DNA from: Streptomyces sp. CG4
GTDB taxonomy: Bacteria > Actinomycetota > Actinomycetes > Streptomycetales > Streptomycetaceae
Direction: 5' to 3'
NCBI RefSeq assembly: GCF_041080655.1
Contig: NZ_CP163525.1
Location: 8,866,001 to 8,930,000 of the forward strand
Length of the DNA stretch: 64,000 bases
The notes below the pieces were generated by a model. It saw only the letters and a list, made by a program, of their open reading frames with translations. It ran no database searches and was not told the DNA's origin. Position 1 is the first letter of the stretch; every line of letters begins with the position of its first letter. Positions 16,153-23,959 of this stretch are shown here, piece after piece. The position numbers and the translations under genes are program-made.

Positions 16153-17627
16153 ACGGCTTCCTCCGCTTCCTCCGCTTGCTCCTCGGGCGACTCGGACGGG
16201 TCGGCGGTCAGGGGCAGCAGCACCTGGAAGCGGGTGTCGCCGGGCACCGACTCCACCCGCAGGGTGCCGTGGTGCTTGTTGACGACGATCCGCCAGGAGA
16301 TGTCCAGGCCGAGCCCGGTGCCCTCGCCGACCGGCTTCGTGGTGAAGAACGGGTCGAAGATCCGGTCCTTGATCTCGGGCGGGATGCCGGTCCCGGTGTC
16401 CCGGAACTCCACCAGCAGCCGCTCGTGGTCGAGTCCGGTCCGCACGGTCAACGTACCCGTGCCCCCCGCGCTGTTGATGGCCGAGACCGCGTTGTCGATC
16501 AGGTTGGTCCACACCTGGTTCAGCTCCGCCGGATAGGCGGGCACCGGCGGGAGCGTGCGGTCGTACTCCTTGACGACCTCGATCCCGGCGCCGATCTTGC
16601 CGGACAGCATCAGCAGGGTGCTGTCGAGGAGTTCGTGCACGTCCACCGCCCGGTAGGGCGCCCGGTCCAGCTGCGAGTACTGCTTGGCCGCGTCGACGAG
16701 ATGCGAGATACGGGTGGTGGAGTCCTCGATCTCGTTCATCAACAGCTCGGTCTCGATGGTGTAGTTGAGCCAGGCGACCGCGTTGACCAGGATCTCCTCG
16801 TCGACGGCCGCCGCGACCTGCTCCAGCCAGTCGACGTCCAGCCCGGCCTGCACGAAGGTGGGCGCCGCCTGCCAGCCGTAGTCGATCCCGTGGTCCTCCA
16901 GCCAGTCGGTGAGCAGGTCCTCCCGGTCGGCGGCCTCCAGAGGACTGAGCACCGGGGCCTTGGCGACCCGCTCGGCGGTGCGCTCCTGGATCTCGATCAG
17001 GCTCGCCAACTGGTCGCGGGAGAAGGGGCCTTCGGTGATGACGGCGAGCTTGTGCCGCATCTTCGCGACCCGTTCGCGGAGCGTGGCCGTGGCCCGTACG
17101 GCCGCCGCGGCGGGGTTGTTCAGCTCGTGCGTCAGCCCCGCCGACAGCGAGCCCAGCGCCAGCAGCCGCTCCCGCTGCCCGATCGTCGCCTGGGTGTTCT
17201 TCGCCCCGAAGAACAGGCCCTCCAGCAGATGCACGGCCATCGGGAACCACTCGGTCATGACCTCCGCGAAGATGTCCGCCGGCAGCACGAAGAACCGCGT
17301 CGGCTCGGTCACCCGCATCGAGTTGTTGTAGACCTGCCGCACCCGGTCGCCGAGGTAGGCCTGCATCGCGCCCGCGTACACACCGGGCTGCGAGGTGCGG
17401 GTGACCTCCACGTCGTCACCGGCGACCCGGCGGGAGAGCACGACCGTGCCCTCGATCATCACGAAGAAGCAGGTGGCGGGCGCGCCCTCGGTGTACACCG
17501 GGCCGGGCTGGAACAGCTCCACCCGGCCTTCCGTGCACAACCGCCCGAGCTGCTCGGGGCTCAGCTTCTCGAAGAGGAACAGCGCGCCGATCTCCTTGGG
17601 GCTGCACGGCACGATCCGACCGCTCAT
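16149..17627 (-). CDS. Soluble sensor histidine kinase with N-terminal cyclic-nucleotide-binding domain
   Basis: 492 residues with no membrane helix. Residues about 12-130 form a CNMP/CAP-type sensor domain (LFEKLSPEQLGRL, FVMIEGTVVL). A linker (VHLLEGLFFGAKN) and a His-kinase core follow: H167 in GLTHELNNPAAA is the phosphoacceptor. The ATPase has N-box NQVWTNLIDNAVSAIN, G1 DTGTGIPPE, F-box FDPFFTTKP and G2 GTGLGLDIS. A long insert lies between H-box and ATPase. ATGA overlaps join it to the upstream receiver-TrxR fusion gene and to the downstream zinc finger gene. It is likely to phosphorylate D68 of that fusion protein. Whether the N-terminal domain binds cAMP, cGMP or nothing is open. Confidence 0.92.
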   Translation of the reverse strand: MSGRIVPCSPKEIGALFLFEKLSPEQLGRLCTEGRVELFQPGPVYTEGAPATCFFVMIEGTVVLSRRVAGDDVEVTRTSQPGVYAGAMQAYLGDRVRQVYNNSMRVTEPTRFFVLPADIFAEVMTEWFPMAVHLLEGLFFGAKNTQATIGQRERLLALGSLSAGLTHELNNPAAAAVRATATLRERVAKMRHKLAVITEGPFSRDQLASLIEIQERTAERVAKAPVLSPLEAADREDLLTDWLEDHGIDYGWQAAPTFVQAGLDVDWLEQVAAAVDEEILVNAVAWLNYTIETELLMNEIEDSTTRISHLVDAAKQYSQLDRAPYRAVDVHELLDSTLLMLSGKIGAGIEVVKEYDRTLPPVPAYPAELNQVWTNLIDNAVSAINSAGGTGTLTVRTGLDHERLLVEFRDTGTGIPPEIKDRIFDPFFTTKPVGEGTGLGLDISWRIVVNKHHGTLRVESVPGDTRFQVLLPLTADPSESPEEQAEEAEEAV

Positions 17628-19300
17628 GACTGCTCCAGATACCGGTGGACGAGCATCACGGCCATCGCTCCCTCGCCGACGGCGGACGCGACGCGCTTCG
17701 CGGACTCGGCGCGTGCGTCACCCGCCACGAACACGCCGGGAACGCTGGTCTCCAGGTGGTACGGCGGCCGGTCCAGCTCCCAACCGGCCGGCGGCCGCCC
17801 GTCGGCGGTCAGGTCGGGCCCGGCGAGGATGAACCCGCGCTCGTCGCGCAGCACCGCATCGCCCAGCCAGTCGGTCAGCGGAGCGGCACCGATGAACACG
17901 AACATCCAGTGCGCCTCGACCCGTTCGCTGTCCCCGCTCACTGTGTGACGCAGCGTCAGCTGCTCCAGGCGGTCCGCGCCGTGCGCCGCGTCCACCACCG
18001 TGTGCGGGCGCACCGAGATGTTCGGCGCCTCGTTGATCTGCTGGATCAGGTAGTGCGACATCGAGGCCGACAGGTCGGCGCCGCGCACCAGCAGCGTCAC
18101 CGACTTCGCGCCCCGGGACAGATACATCGCAGCCTGGCCCGCCGAGTTGGCGCCGCCCACGATGTAGATGTCCTGTCCCTGGCAGGCCGCCGCCTCGGTC
18201 AGCGCCGAGCCGTAGAACACCCCGCAGCCGGTCAGATCGGTGCAGCCCGCGGCCTCCAGCTGCCGGTACTGCACGCCGGTCGCGAGGATCACGCTGTGCG
18301 CGGCGATCGCCGAGCCGTCCGCGAACCGCACGACCCGGGCGGCGCCGTTGACCTCGAGTCCCGTCACCTCACGGGCGGTCAGGATCTCCGCGCCGAACTT
18401 GGCCGCCTGCCGCCGCGCCCGGTCGGTGAGCTGGGCGCCGGAGACCCCGTCGGGAAAGCCCAGATAGTTCTCGATCCGGGAGCTCTGCCCGGCCTGCCCG
18501 CCGGTCGCCGACCGCTCCACGAGCACGGTCCGCAGCCCTTCGGAGGCCCCGTACACGGCCGCGCCGAGCCCGGCCGGCCCGCCGCCGATCACGATGAGGT
18601 CGTAGAAGTCCGCCGTCGGCGTTGTCGCCAGGCCCACCCGCGCCGCCAGCTCGGGTGCCTCCGGCTCGACCAGCGTGCTGCCGTCCGGGGTGATCACCAG
18701 CGGCAGCCGCTGCCCGTCCTGCCCGGCGGCCGCCAGCAGCCGCTGCCCCTCGGGCTCCTCCACCGAGTACCAGCGGTACGGCACCTGGTTGCGGGCCAGG
18801 AACTCGCGCACGTCCGACGACCGCGCCGACCAGCGGTGCCCGACGACCTTCGTGCTGGGCACGGGCCGGTAGGCGCTGGTGCGCCAGGCCTCCAGCAGGT
18901 CGTCCAGGACCGGGTAGAGCTTCTCCTCCGGGGGGTCCCAGGGCTTGAGCAGATAGTGGTCCAGATCGACCACGTTGATCGCGTCGATCGCCGCGTTGGT
19001 GTCCGCGTACGCGGTGAGCAGCACCCGGCGCGCCCCCGGATAGACGTCCAGTGCCTGTTCCAGGAACTCGATGCCGTTCATCTGCGGCATCCGGAAGTCG
19101 GCCAGGATGACCGCCACGAGGTCGCCGCGCAGCTTCAGCTCGCGCAGCGCCTGCAGCGCGGACTCCCCGGACTCCGCGCGCACGATGCGGTACGACTCGC
19201 CGTAGCGCCGCCGCAGATCGCGGGCGACGGCGCGGGAGACCCCGGGGTCGTCGTCCACGGTCAGGATGACGGTCCGCGCTGTATCGGCGGCCTGTGCCAT
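17624..19300 (-). CDS. Fused response regulator / thioredoxin reductase-like flavoprotein
   Basis: 558 residues from ATG 19300, which has GGGAG at six bases. Residues 10-135 form a receiver domain: acidic pocket D16-D18, phosphoacceptor D68 in ILADFRMPQMNG, and K119 in LLKPWD. A glutaredoxin-like segment follows (about 150-220, RWSARSSDVREFLARNQVPY). The flavin reductase part covers 233-558, with FAD motif GGGPAGLG (239-246) and NADPH motif VGGANSAGQ (381-389). The CxxC redox centre of true thioredoxin reductases is missing; GCGVFYG supplies only C359. Electron transfer may use that cysteine or bypass dithiol chemistry. It is the first gene of the operon. Confidence 0.92.
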   Translation of the reverse strand: MAQAADTARTVILTVDDDPGVSRAVARDLRRRYGESYRIVRAESGESALQALRELKLRGDLVAVILADFRMPQMNGIEFLEQALDVYPGARRVLLTAYADTNAAIDAINVVDLDHYLLKPWDPPEEKLYPVLDDLLEAWRTSAYRPVPSTKVVGHRWSARSSDVREFLARNQVPYRWYSVEEPEGQRLLAAAGQDGQRLPLVITPDGSTLVEPEAPELAARVGLATTPTADFYDLIVIGGGPAGLGAAVYGASEGLRTVLVERSATGGQAGQSSRIENYLGFPDGVSGAQLTDRARRQAAKFGAEILTAREVTGLEVNGAARVVRFADGSAIAAHSVILATGVQYRQLEAAGCTDLTGCGVFYGSALTEAAACQGQDIYIVGGANSAGQAAMYLSRGAKSVTLLVRGADLSASMSHYLIQQINEAPNISVRPHTVVDAAHGADRLEQLTLRHTVSGDSERVEAHWMFVFIGAAPLTDWLGDAVLRDERGFILAGPDLTADGRPPAGWELDRPPYHLETSVPGVFVAGDARAESAKRVASAVGEGAMAVMLVHRYLEQS

Positions 19301-19444
19301 ACGTCTCCCACCCCGAGCGTCTGGTTCCACGGGCCGGTGCCGTGGAGACCACCGCACCGGTTCGCAGCCATCGTATGTTCGATCGCCCGGCTTCGCTCCG
19401 GATACGTCGCGAGCCCCCTGATCAGGCCCGGCGCCTGTGTTTCT

Positions 19445-19463
19445 GCGGTCGTGGCGCGACCGC
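19445..19463. promoter_or_regulatory. Inverted repeat upstream of the universal stress protein gene
   Basis: GCGGTCG and CGACCGC flank a five-base spacer about 50 bases before the Usp start, within the 212-base region shared with the divergent receiver-TrxR gene. It may be an operator for one or both promoters. Confidence 0.4.
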
Positions 19464-19512
19464 GAGATGATCGTTCCCGCGAGACACGCCGCGACGACGA
19501 GGAGGCCCACGC

Positions 19513-20379
19513 ATGACACGTCCGATCACGGCAGGGGTGGACGGCACGGAGGAGAGCCTCGCCGCGCTGGACTGGGCCGGCCGGGAGGCCGTTCGGCGCG
19601 GGCTGCCGGTGCGCGTGCTGCACGCCTGGCGCTACGCCGCCTCGCTCGCCACCGCCGACCGGGACACCCAGCACGGATGGGTGGCGGAGGGCGTGCGGGA
19701 GGCCGTGCGCACGGTCTGCGAACGGCACCCGGGGCTGGCGGTGAGCGTCGACCTGGTCGAGGGCGAGCCCGCGCACGCGCTGGCCCGCGCGGCGGCGGAG
19801 GCCGAAATGCTGGTGCTGGGCTCGCGCGGGCACGGGCCCGTCATCGGCTTCCTGGTCGGCTCGGTCGGACAGCAGGTGATCGCCGAGGCGGCCCGGCCGG
19901 TGGTCCTGGTGCGCGCCGGGGACCAGCCGGCGGCGGAGGCGGCCGGGCGGGACGTCGTCGTCGGCCAGCACGGCGACCCCGAGGACAGCGCGGCCACGCT
20001 GCGGTTCGCCTTCGAGACGGCGGCGGCCCGGGGCGCCACCGTCCGGGCCGTACGGGCGTGGACGCTGCCACCGGTCTTCGCCTACAGCCCCGGCTCGCTC
20101 GGACTGCTGGACGACGCCGGTGGTCTGGAGCCGTACGAGCGGGAGGCGCTGGCCGAGGCGCTGCGGCCGTGGCGGGAGCGGTTCCCCGGCGTGCCCGTGG
20201 CCGAGCACGTCGAGATGGGCAGCGCGGGCCAGGTACTGCTGTCGATGGCCGGCCGGGCCCAGCTCATGGTCGTCGGCCGCCGGGCGCACCGCAGCGCCGT
20301 GGGCGGCCGGATCGGCTCGGTCGCGCACGGGGTGCTGCACCACGCCGACTGCCCGGTGGCCGTGGTCCCGCACGCCTGA
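19513..20379 (+). CDS. Universal stress protein, tandem UspA domains
   Basis: 288 residues with two UspA folds, about 1-143 and 147-288. The first begins ITAGVDGTEESLAALDWA and ends with the ATP-loop pattern GSRGHG..GFLVGSVGQQVI. The second begins VVVGQHGDPEDSAATLRFA and ends GRRAHRSAVGGRIGSVAHGV. Both loops keep the G-x2-G-x9-G-S spacing of nucleotide-binding Usp proteins. ATG 19513 follows ACGAGGAGG. Tandem Usps in actinomycetes are typically induced in dormancy, hypoxia and redox stress. The divergent position next to the receiver-TrxR operon suggests shared control. Its stop lies one base from the convergent DUF4032 stop. Confidence 0.93.
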   Translation: MTRPITAGVDGTEESLAALDWAGREAVRRGLPVRVLHAWRYAASLATADRDTQHGWVAEGVREAVRTVCERHPGLAVSVDLVEGEPAHALARAAAEAEMLVLGSRGHGPVIGFLVGSVGQQVIAEAARPVVLVRAGDQPAAEAAGRDVVVGQHGDPEDSAATLRFAFETAAARGATVRAVRAWTLPPVFAYSPGSLGLLDDAGGLEPYEREALAEALRPWRERFPGVPVAEHVEMGSAGQVLLSMAGRAQLMVVGRRAHRSAVGGRIGSVAHGVLHHADCPVAVVPHA

Positions 20380-20380
20380 G

Positions 20381-21616
20381 TCACTCGGCGTCGACCGGCC
20401 CCAGGGCGGCCCGCGCCTCGGGCAGGACGTGCGCGATGTAGTCCTTGACGGCGGTGTCGAGGCCCATGTCGTGCTGTGCGTGTTCGGACAGGTACCAGCG
20501 GTGTTCGAGGAGCTGGTGGTAGATCTCGGCCGGGTCCATGGCGCCGCGCAGCTCGGGCGGCACGGCCCGCACGGTCGGCCGGAACACGTCCCGCACCCAG
20601 CGGTGGGCGAGCACCTCCGGACGGGCGGCGAGGGGATCGCCGGGCGCGTAGTCCTCCTGGGTGGCCATCCAGCTCTCCAGGTCGCCGAGCAGCCGCCGCG
20701 CCTGGTTCTCCTCGGTGTCCAGGCCGGTCAGCCGCAGCAGCTGGCGCTGGTGGTGGCCGGCGTCGACGACCTTCGGCACGAAGGTGACCGTGTCGCCGGT
20801 GGAGGAGTGCTCGATCTGCATCTCGGCGACGTCGAAGCCGAGTTCGTTCAGGCGACGGATCCGGCGCTCGATGTAGTGGTACTTGCCCGCCGGGTACACC
20901 GAGGTACGGGTCAGCTCCTGCCACAGCCCCTGGTACCGGGTGCAGATCTCGTGCCCGAACTCCACTGGATCGACGGACGGGTGCAGCGCGCCGGACGCCT
21001 CCAGGTCCAGCAGTTCGCCGCTGATGTTGACCCGGGCCAGATCCAGGTCGTACTCCCGCTGCCCGGGGCTCAGCCGGGGATGCAGTTCTCCGGTCTCGGC
21101 GTCGACCAGATAGGCGGCGTAGGCGCCCGCGTCCCGCCGGAAGAGGGTGTTGGACAGCGAGCAGTCGCCCCAGGCGAACCCGGCGAGGTGGAGCCGGACC
21201 AGCAGCACGGCCAGGGCGTCCATCAGCCGGTGCATGGTCGCCGGGCGCATGGTGGTCTCGAACATCGAGCGGTACGGCATCGAGCCGCGCAGATGCCGGG
21301 TGATCAGCACCGGCTCCAGCGGGGCGCCCGCGCCGTCGGTGCGGCCGGTGACGACCGCGAGCGGGTCGACGGCGGGGATGCCGAGCCGGTCCAGGTCGCG
21401 CAGCAGCCCGTACTCGCGCAGCGCCGGCCGCTCGGCCAGCTCCTTGACGGCGATCACCTCGTCACCGGCGTGCGCGTACCGCACGACATGCCGCGAGATG
21501 CCCCGCGGAAGCGGCACGAGGTACTCCTGCGGCCACTGCTCCAGGGGCACGTCCCAGGGAAGGGCGAGCAGGAGCGCGGGATGCTCCGGGTTCGTGGCAC
21601 TGATCTGCAAGGCCAT
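20381..21616 (-). CDS. DUF4032 protein with kinase-like core
   Basis: A 411-residue cytoplasmic protein matching the actinobacterial DUF4032 family. The N-terminal part resembles a lipopolysaccharide/RIO-type kinase fold: VIAVKELAERPALREYGLLRDL would hold the lysine, HLAGFAWGDCSLSNTLFRRD resembles a catalytic loop, and AYLVDAETGEL the metal-binding loop. The C-terminal half (YHYIERRIRRLNELGFDVAEM; PEIYHQLLEHRWYLSE-like helix) is family-specific. No substrate is known. ATG 21616 opens the frame. It is convergent with the Usp gene, with one base between the two stops, and lies downstream of an MBL-fold gene on the same strand. Confidence 0.88.
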   Translation of the reverse strand: MALQISATNPEHPALLLALPWDVPLEQWPQEYLVPLPRGISRHVVRYAHAGDEVIAVKELAERPALREYGLLRDLDRLGIPAVDPLAVVTGRTDGAGAPLEPVLITRHLRGSMPYRSMFETTMRPATMHRLMDALAVLLVRLHLAGFAWGDCSLSNTLFRRDAGAYAAYLVDAETGELHPRLSPGQREYDLDLARVNISGELLDLEASGALHPSVDPVEFGHEICTRYQGLWQELTRTSVYPAGKYHYIERRIRRLNELGFDVAEMQIEHSSTGDTVTFVPKVVDAGHHQRQLLRLTGLDTEENQARRLLGDLESWMATQEDYAPGDPLAARPEVLAHRWVRDVFRPTVRAVPPELRGAMDPAEIYHQLLEHRWYLSEHAQHDMGLDTAVKDYIAHVLPEARAALGPVDAE

Positions 21617-21647
21617 GGCACGAACCCTAAGGCCCCGCTCGGGTGTT

Positions 21648-22394
21648 CTAGGAGGCCCGTTCCCGGGCCCGGTCGGCCGCCGCGCGCACCGAACCCCGGT
21701 GGACCGGCCCGTGTCCCGGCAGCAGGGTGTCGCCGTCGAGCGCGCCGATCAGCGCCAGCGAGTCCACGACCCGGGCGCGCTCGTGGTGGAAGAAGTCGGG
21801 CAGGATCTGCGGTCCCTGGATGCGCGAGGTCGCGTGCCCGCTGACCAGCGCGTCGCCGGAGATCACGAGGCCGGCCTCGGGGAGGTGGTAGACGCAGTGT
21901 CCGTCCGTGTGACCGGGGGTGTGCACGGGCACCGGGCGGCCGGGCAGGTCCAGCGGGCCCTCGCCCGGGAACGGCTCGGGCGCGGTGACCGGGTTGTGGT
22001 CGGTGCCGCCGACCTGGAGGACGTGTCGCGCCCATGACACGACCCCGGGCCGCCAGGCGTTGCGCACCACGTCGCCGATGGTGGCCTGCTGCAGGAACTC
22101 CCGCCGCGCGTGCGGCACTTCGGCCGGGTGCAGATAGACGGGGGTGCCGTGGGTGGCGCGCAGGTACTCGGCCGAGCCCAGATGGTCGTTGTGGGCGTGG
22201 GTGATCAGTACGGCGGCGACCGCCTCCGGCGAACTGCCCACCGCGGCCAGGGACTCCAGGACTCCCTCCCGGTCCCCGGGGTAGCCGGTGTCCACGAGCG
22301 TGACCGCGTCGCCCTCCTTGAGGATCACCCAGTTGACGTGGTGGCCGTGCACCAGAAAGGTGCCGTCGGCGACTTGGTGTACCTCTGCCCGCAT
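21648..22394 (-). CDS. Metallo-beta-lactamase-fold hydrolase
   Basis: 248 residues from ATG 22394, which is preceded by GGGGAG. The metal-binding set is complete: H66, H68, D70 and H71 in THAHNDHLG, then HTPGHTDGH, a bridging Asp in VISGDAL and a final His in LPGHGPVH. The small size and lack of extra domains match single-domain MBL hydrolases (glyoxalase-II-like or lactonase-like thioesterases). The substrate cannot be told. It is located upstream of and codirectional with the DUF4032 gene (31-base gap) and may be cotranscribed with it. Confidence 0.92.
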   Translation of the reverse strand: MRAEVHQVADGTFLVHGHHVNWVILKEGDAVTLVDTGYPGDREGVLESLAAVGSSPEAVAAVLITHAHNDHLGSAEYLRATHGTPVYLHPAEVPHARREFLQQATIGDVVRNAWRPGVVSWARHVLQVGGTDHNPVTAPEPFPGEGPLDLPGRPVPVHTPGHTDGHCVYHLPEAGLVISGDALVSGHATSRIQGPQILPDFFHHERARVVDSLALIGALDGDTLLPGHGPVHRGSVRAAADRARERAS

Positions 22395-22502
22395 GATCTC
22401 CCCGAGCGCTGTGCGGCTGGCCGTCGGGGACAGCCAACCAGATGTGCGGACGCCTCGCACCAGGGGGTGACCGGACGCGAGGACGCCGGGGGATCGGGCG
22501 CG

Positions 22503-23132
22503 TCAGCGTACGCCGTGCGGCCGGAACTGGATGCTGATGCGCGGCCCCGCGGCTCGCGCGGTCTTCGGTACGCAGTGCTCCCAGGTGCGCTGGCAGGAGC
22601 CGCCCATCACGATCAGGTCGCCGTGCCCGAGCGGCCGCCGCACCGTCGTGCCGCCTCCGCCGGCCGGACGCAGCAGCAGGTCCCGGGGCGCGCCGACGGA
22701 GAGGATCGCGACCATCGTGTCCTCACGGGCGCCCCGGCCGATCCGGTCCCCGTGCCAGGCCACGCTGTCCCGGCCGTCACGGTAGAAGCACAGACCGGCG
22801 GTCGTGAACGGCTCGCCCAGCTCCGCGGCGTAGTGCCGGGACAGGGCCGCGCGCGCCTCGTCCAGCAGCGGGTGGGGGAGCGGGTCCCGCGCCCCGTAGA
22901 AGGCCAGCAGGCGCGGTACGGCCACCACGTTGTCGTACATCTTGCGGCGCTCGGCGCGCCACGGCACGTCCGCTGCCAGCTGCTCGAACAGGGCGTCGGC
23001 CCCGCTCAGCCAGTCCGGCAGCACGTCGATCCAGGCTCCGGCGCCCAGCTCGGTCCGGCGCAGCCCGTCGAGCGGGCCGAGGCGCAGCTCGTCGGTCTGG
23101 TCGAACAGGGAGGCCTGGAGGTGCGTGGACAT
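22503..23132 (-). CDS. AlkB-like Fe(II)/2-oxoglutarate dioxygenase
   Basis: 209 residues with the double-stranded beta-helix signature: H127 and D129 (AWHGDR), H186 (TWEHCV), and R198/R204 in RISIQFR for 2-oxoglutarate and substrate. YDNVVAVPRLLAFYG and GLCFYRDGRDSV match DNA-repair AlkB proteins that oxidatively demethylate alkylated bases. ATG 23132 is used; the longer frame upstream would read through the divergent operator. It is divergent from a TetR gene, and the two palindromes between them may control both. Confidence 0.92.
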   Translation of the reverse strand: MSTHLQASLFDQTDELRLGPLDGLRRTELGAGAWIDVLPDWLSGADALFEQLAADVPWRAERRKMYDNVVAVPRLLAFYGARDPLPHPLLDEARAALSRHYAAELGEPFTTAGLCFYRDGRDSVAWHGDRIGRGAREDTMVAILSVGAPRDLLLRPAGGGGTTVRRPLGHGDLIVMGGSCQRTWEHCVPKTARAAGPRISIQFRPHGVR

Positions 23133-23186
23133 GGGTCCAGAGTACTCCGCAATCGAAAATGTGTTCCCATAGCATGCGAAGGGTTT

Positions 23187-23221
23187 CGATACATCGATGT
23201 ATCGGATACATTTGCGTATCC
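23187..23221. promoter_or_regulatory. Tandem operator palindromes between the alkB-like and tetR genes
   Basis: CGATACATCGATGTATCG (23187-23204) is a perfect 18-base palindrome. It is immediately followed, sharing one base, by GGATACATTTGCGTATCC (23204-23221), an 18-base dyad with perfect six-base arms. Both use the half-site GATACAt/GTATC. The pair lies 18 bases before the TetR GTG start and 55 bases from the divergent alkB-like start, ideal for autorepression. Confidence 0.8.
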
Positions 23222-23238
23222 AAAGGGGAGGTGCGGCG

Positions 23239-23859
23239 GTGGAAGACACCCCCAAGCGCGTCACCCGGCGCCGGGCCGCCACCCGGGCCAGGCTGCTGGA
23301 GGCCGCGTTCGAGGTGTTCGCGGCCAGGGGCTTCGGACGCGTGTCGATCGAGGAGGTCTGCGAAGCGGCCGGTTTCAGCCGCGGCGCGTTCTACTCGAAC
23401 TTCGCCACGCTGGACGAGCTGTTCTTCGCGCTCTACCAGGAGCGCGCCGACCTCATCGCCTCCCAGGTGGCCGAGGCCCTCGCCCAGGACCGCCCCGGAC
23501 TCGACGTGCCGGCCTCCGTGGACCGGGTCACCGAGGTGCTGCTCCTCGACGTGGACTGGCTGCTGGTCAAGACCGACTTCCTGGTGCACGCCGCCCGCGA
23601 CCCGGAAGTGGCCCGGGCCCTCCTTGGCCATCGCGCCCGGCTCCGGGAGGCGATCGCCGACCGGCTGCGCCGGGCCCGCGGCCACACCGAACTGCCCGCC
23701 GTGCTCGGCGACGCGGAAGGCGCCGCGCACGCCGTGGTCGCCGCGTACGACGGCGTCACCGTCCAGCTGCTGCTGGACAAGGACGTCGAGGCCGCCCGGG
23801 CCTGGCTGGGCCGGCTGCTCACCGCCCTGCTCACGGACGGCAGCCGCAGCCCCGCATGA
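23239..23859 (+). CDS. TetR family transcriptional regulator
   Basis: 206 residues from GTG 23239 (GGGGAG eight bases upstream). The N-terminal HTH is typical: RRRAATRARLLEAAFEVFAARG, IEEVCEAAGFSRGAFYSNF, TLDELFFALYQE. The C-terminal ligand domain is helical and fits the TetR_C pattern with LLVHAARDPEVARAL-like content. The two palindromes directly upstream are its probable operator. Likely targets are itself, the divergent AlkB-like gene and the flavin dehydrogenase gene that follows after a 100-base gap containing a hairpin. Confidence 0.9.
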   Translation: MEDTPKRVTRRRAATRARLLEAAFEVFAARGFGRVSIEEVCEAAGFSRGAFYSNFATLDELFFALYQERADLIASQVAEALAQDRPGLDVPASVDRVTEVLLLDVDWLLVKTDFLVHAARDPEVARALLGHRARLREAIADRLRRARGHTELPAVLGDAEGAAHAVVAAYDGVTVQLLLDKDVEAARAWLGRLLTALLTDGSRSPA

Positions 23860-23868
23860 CCCCGCACA

Positions 23869-23891
23869 CCCCTGCACGACCCGTGCAGGGG
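23869..23891 (+). terminator. Strong hairpin between the tetR and flavin dehydrogenase genes
   Basis: CCCCTGCACG and CGTGCAGGGG form a perfect ten-base-pair stem with a three-base loop, ten bases after the TetR stop. It may terminate or attenuate readthrough into the dehydrogenase gene, whose own ribosome-binding site AGGAAGGA follows at 23942. Confidence 0.75.
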
Positions 23892-23959
23892 CGCAGGACC
23901 CCGTACCACCCGCAGGTGGACCGTCAGGCATGAGGACCGTCAGGAAGGACACAGTCACG

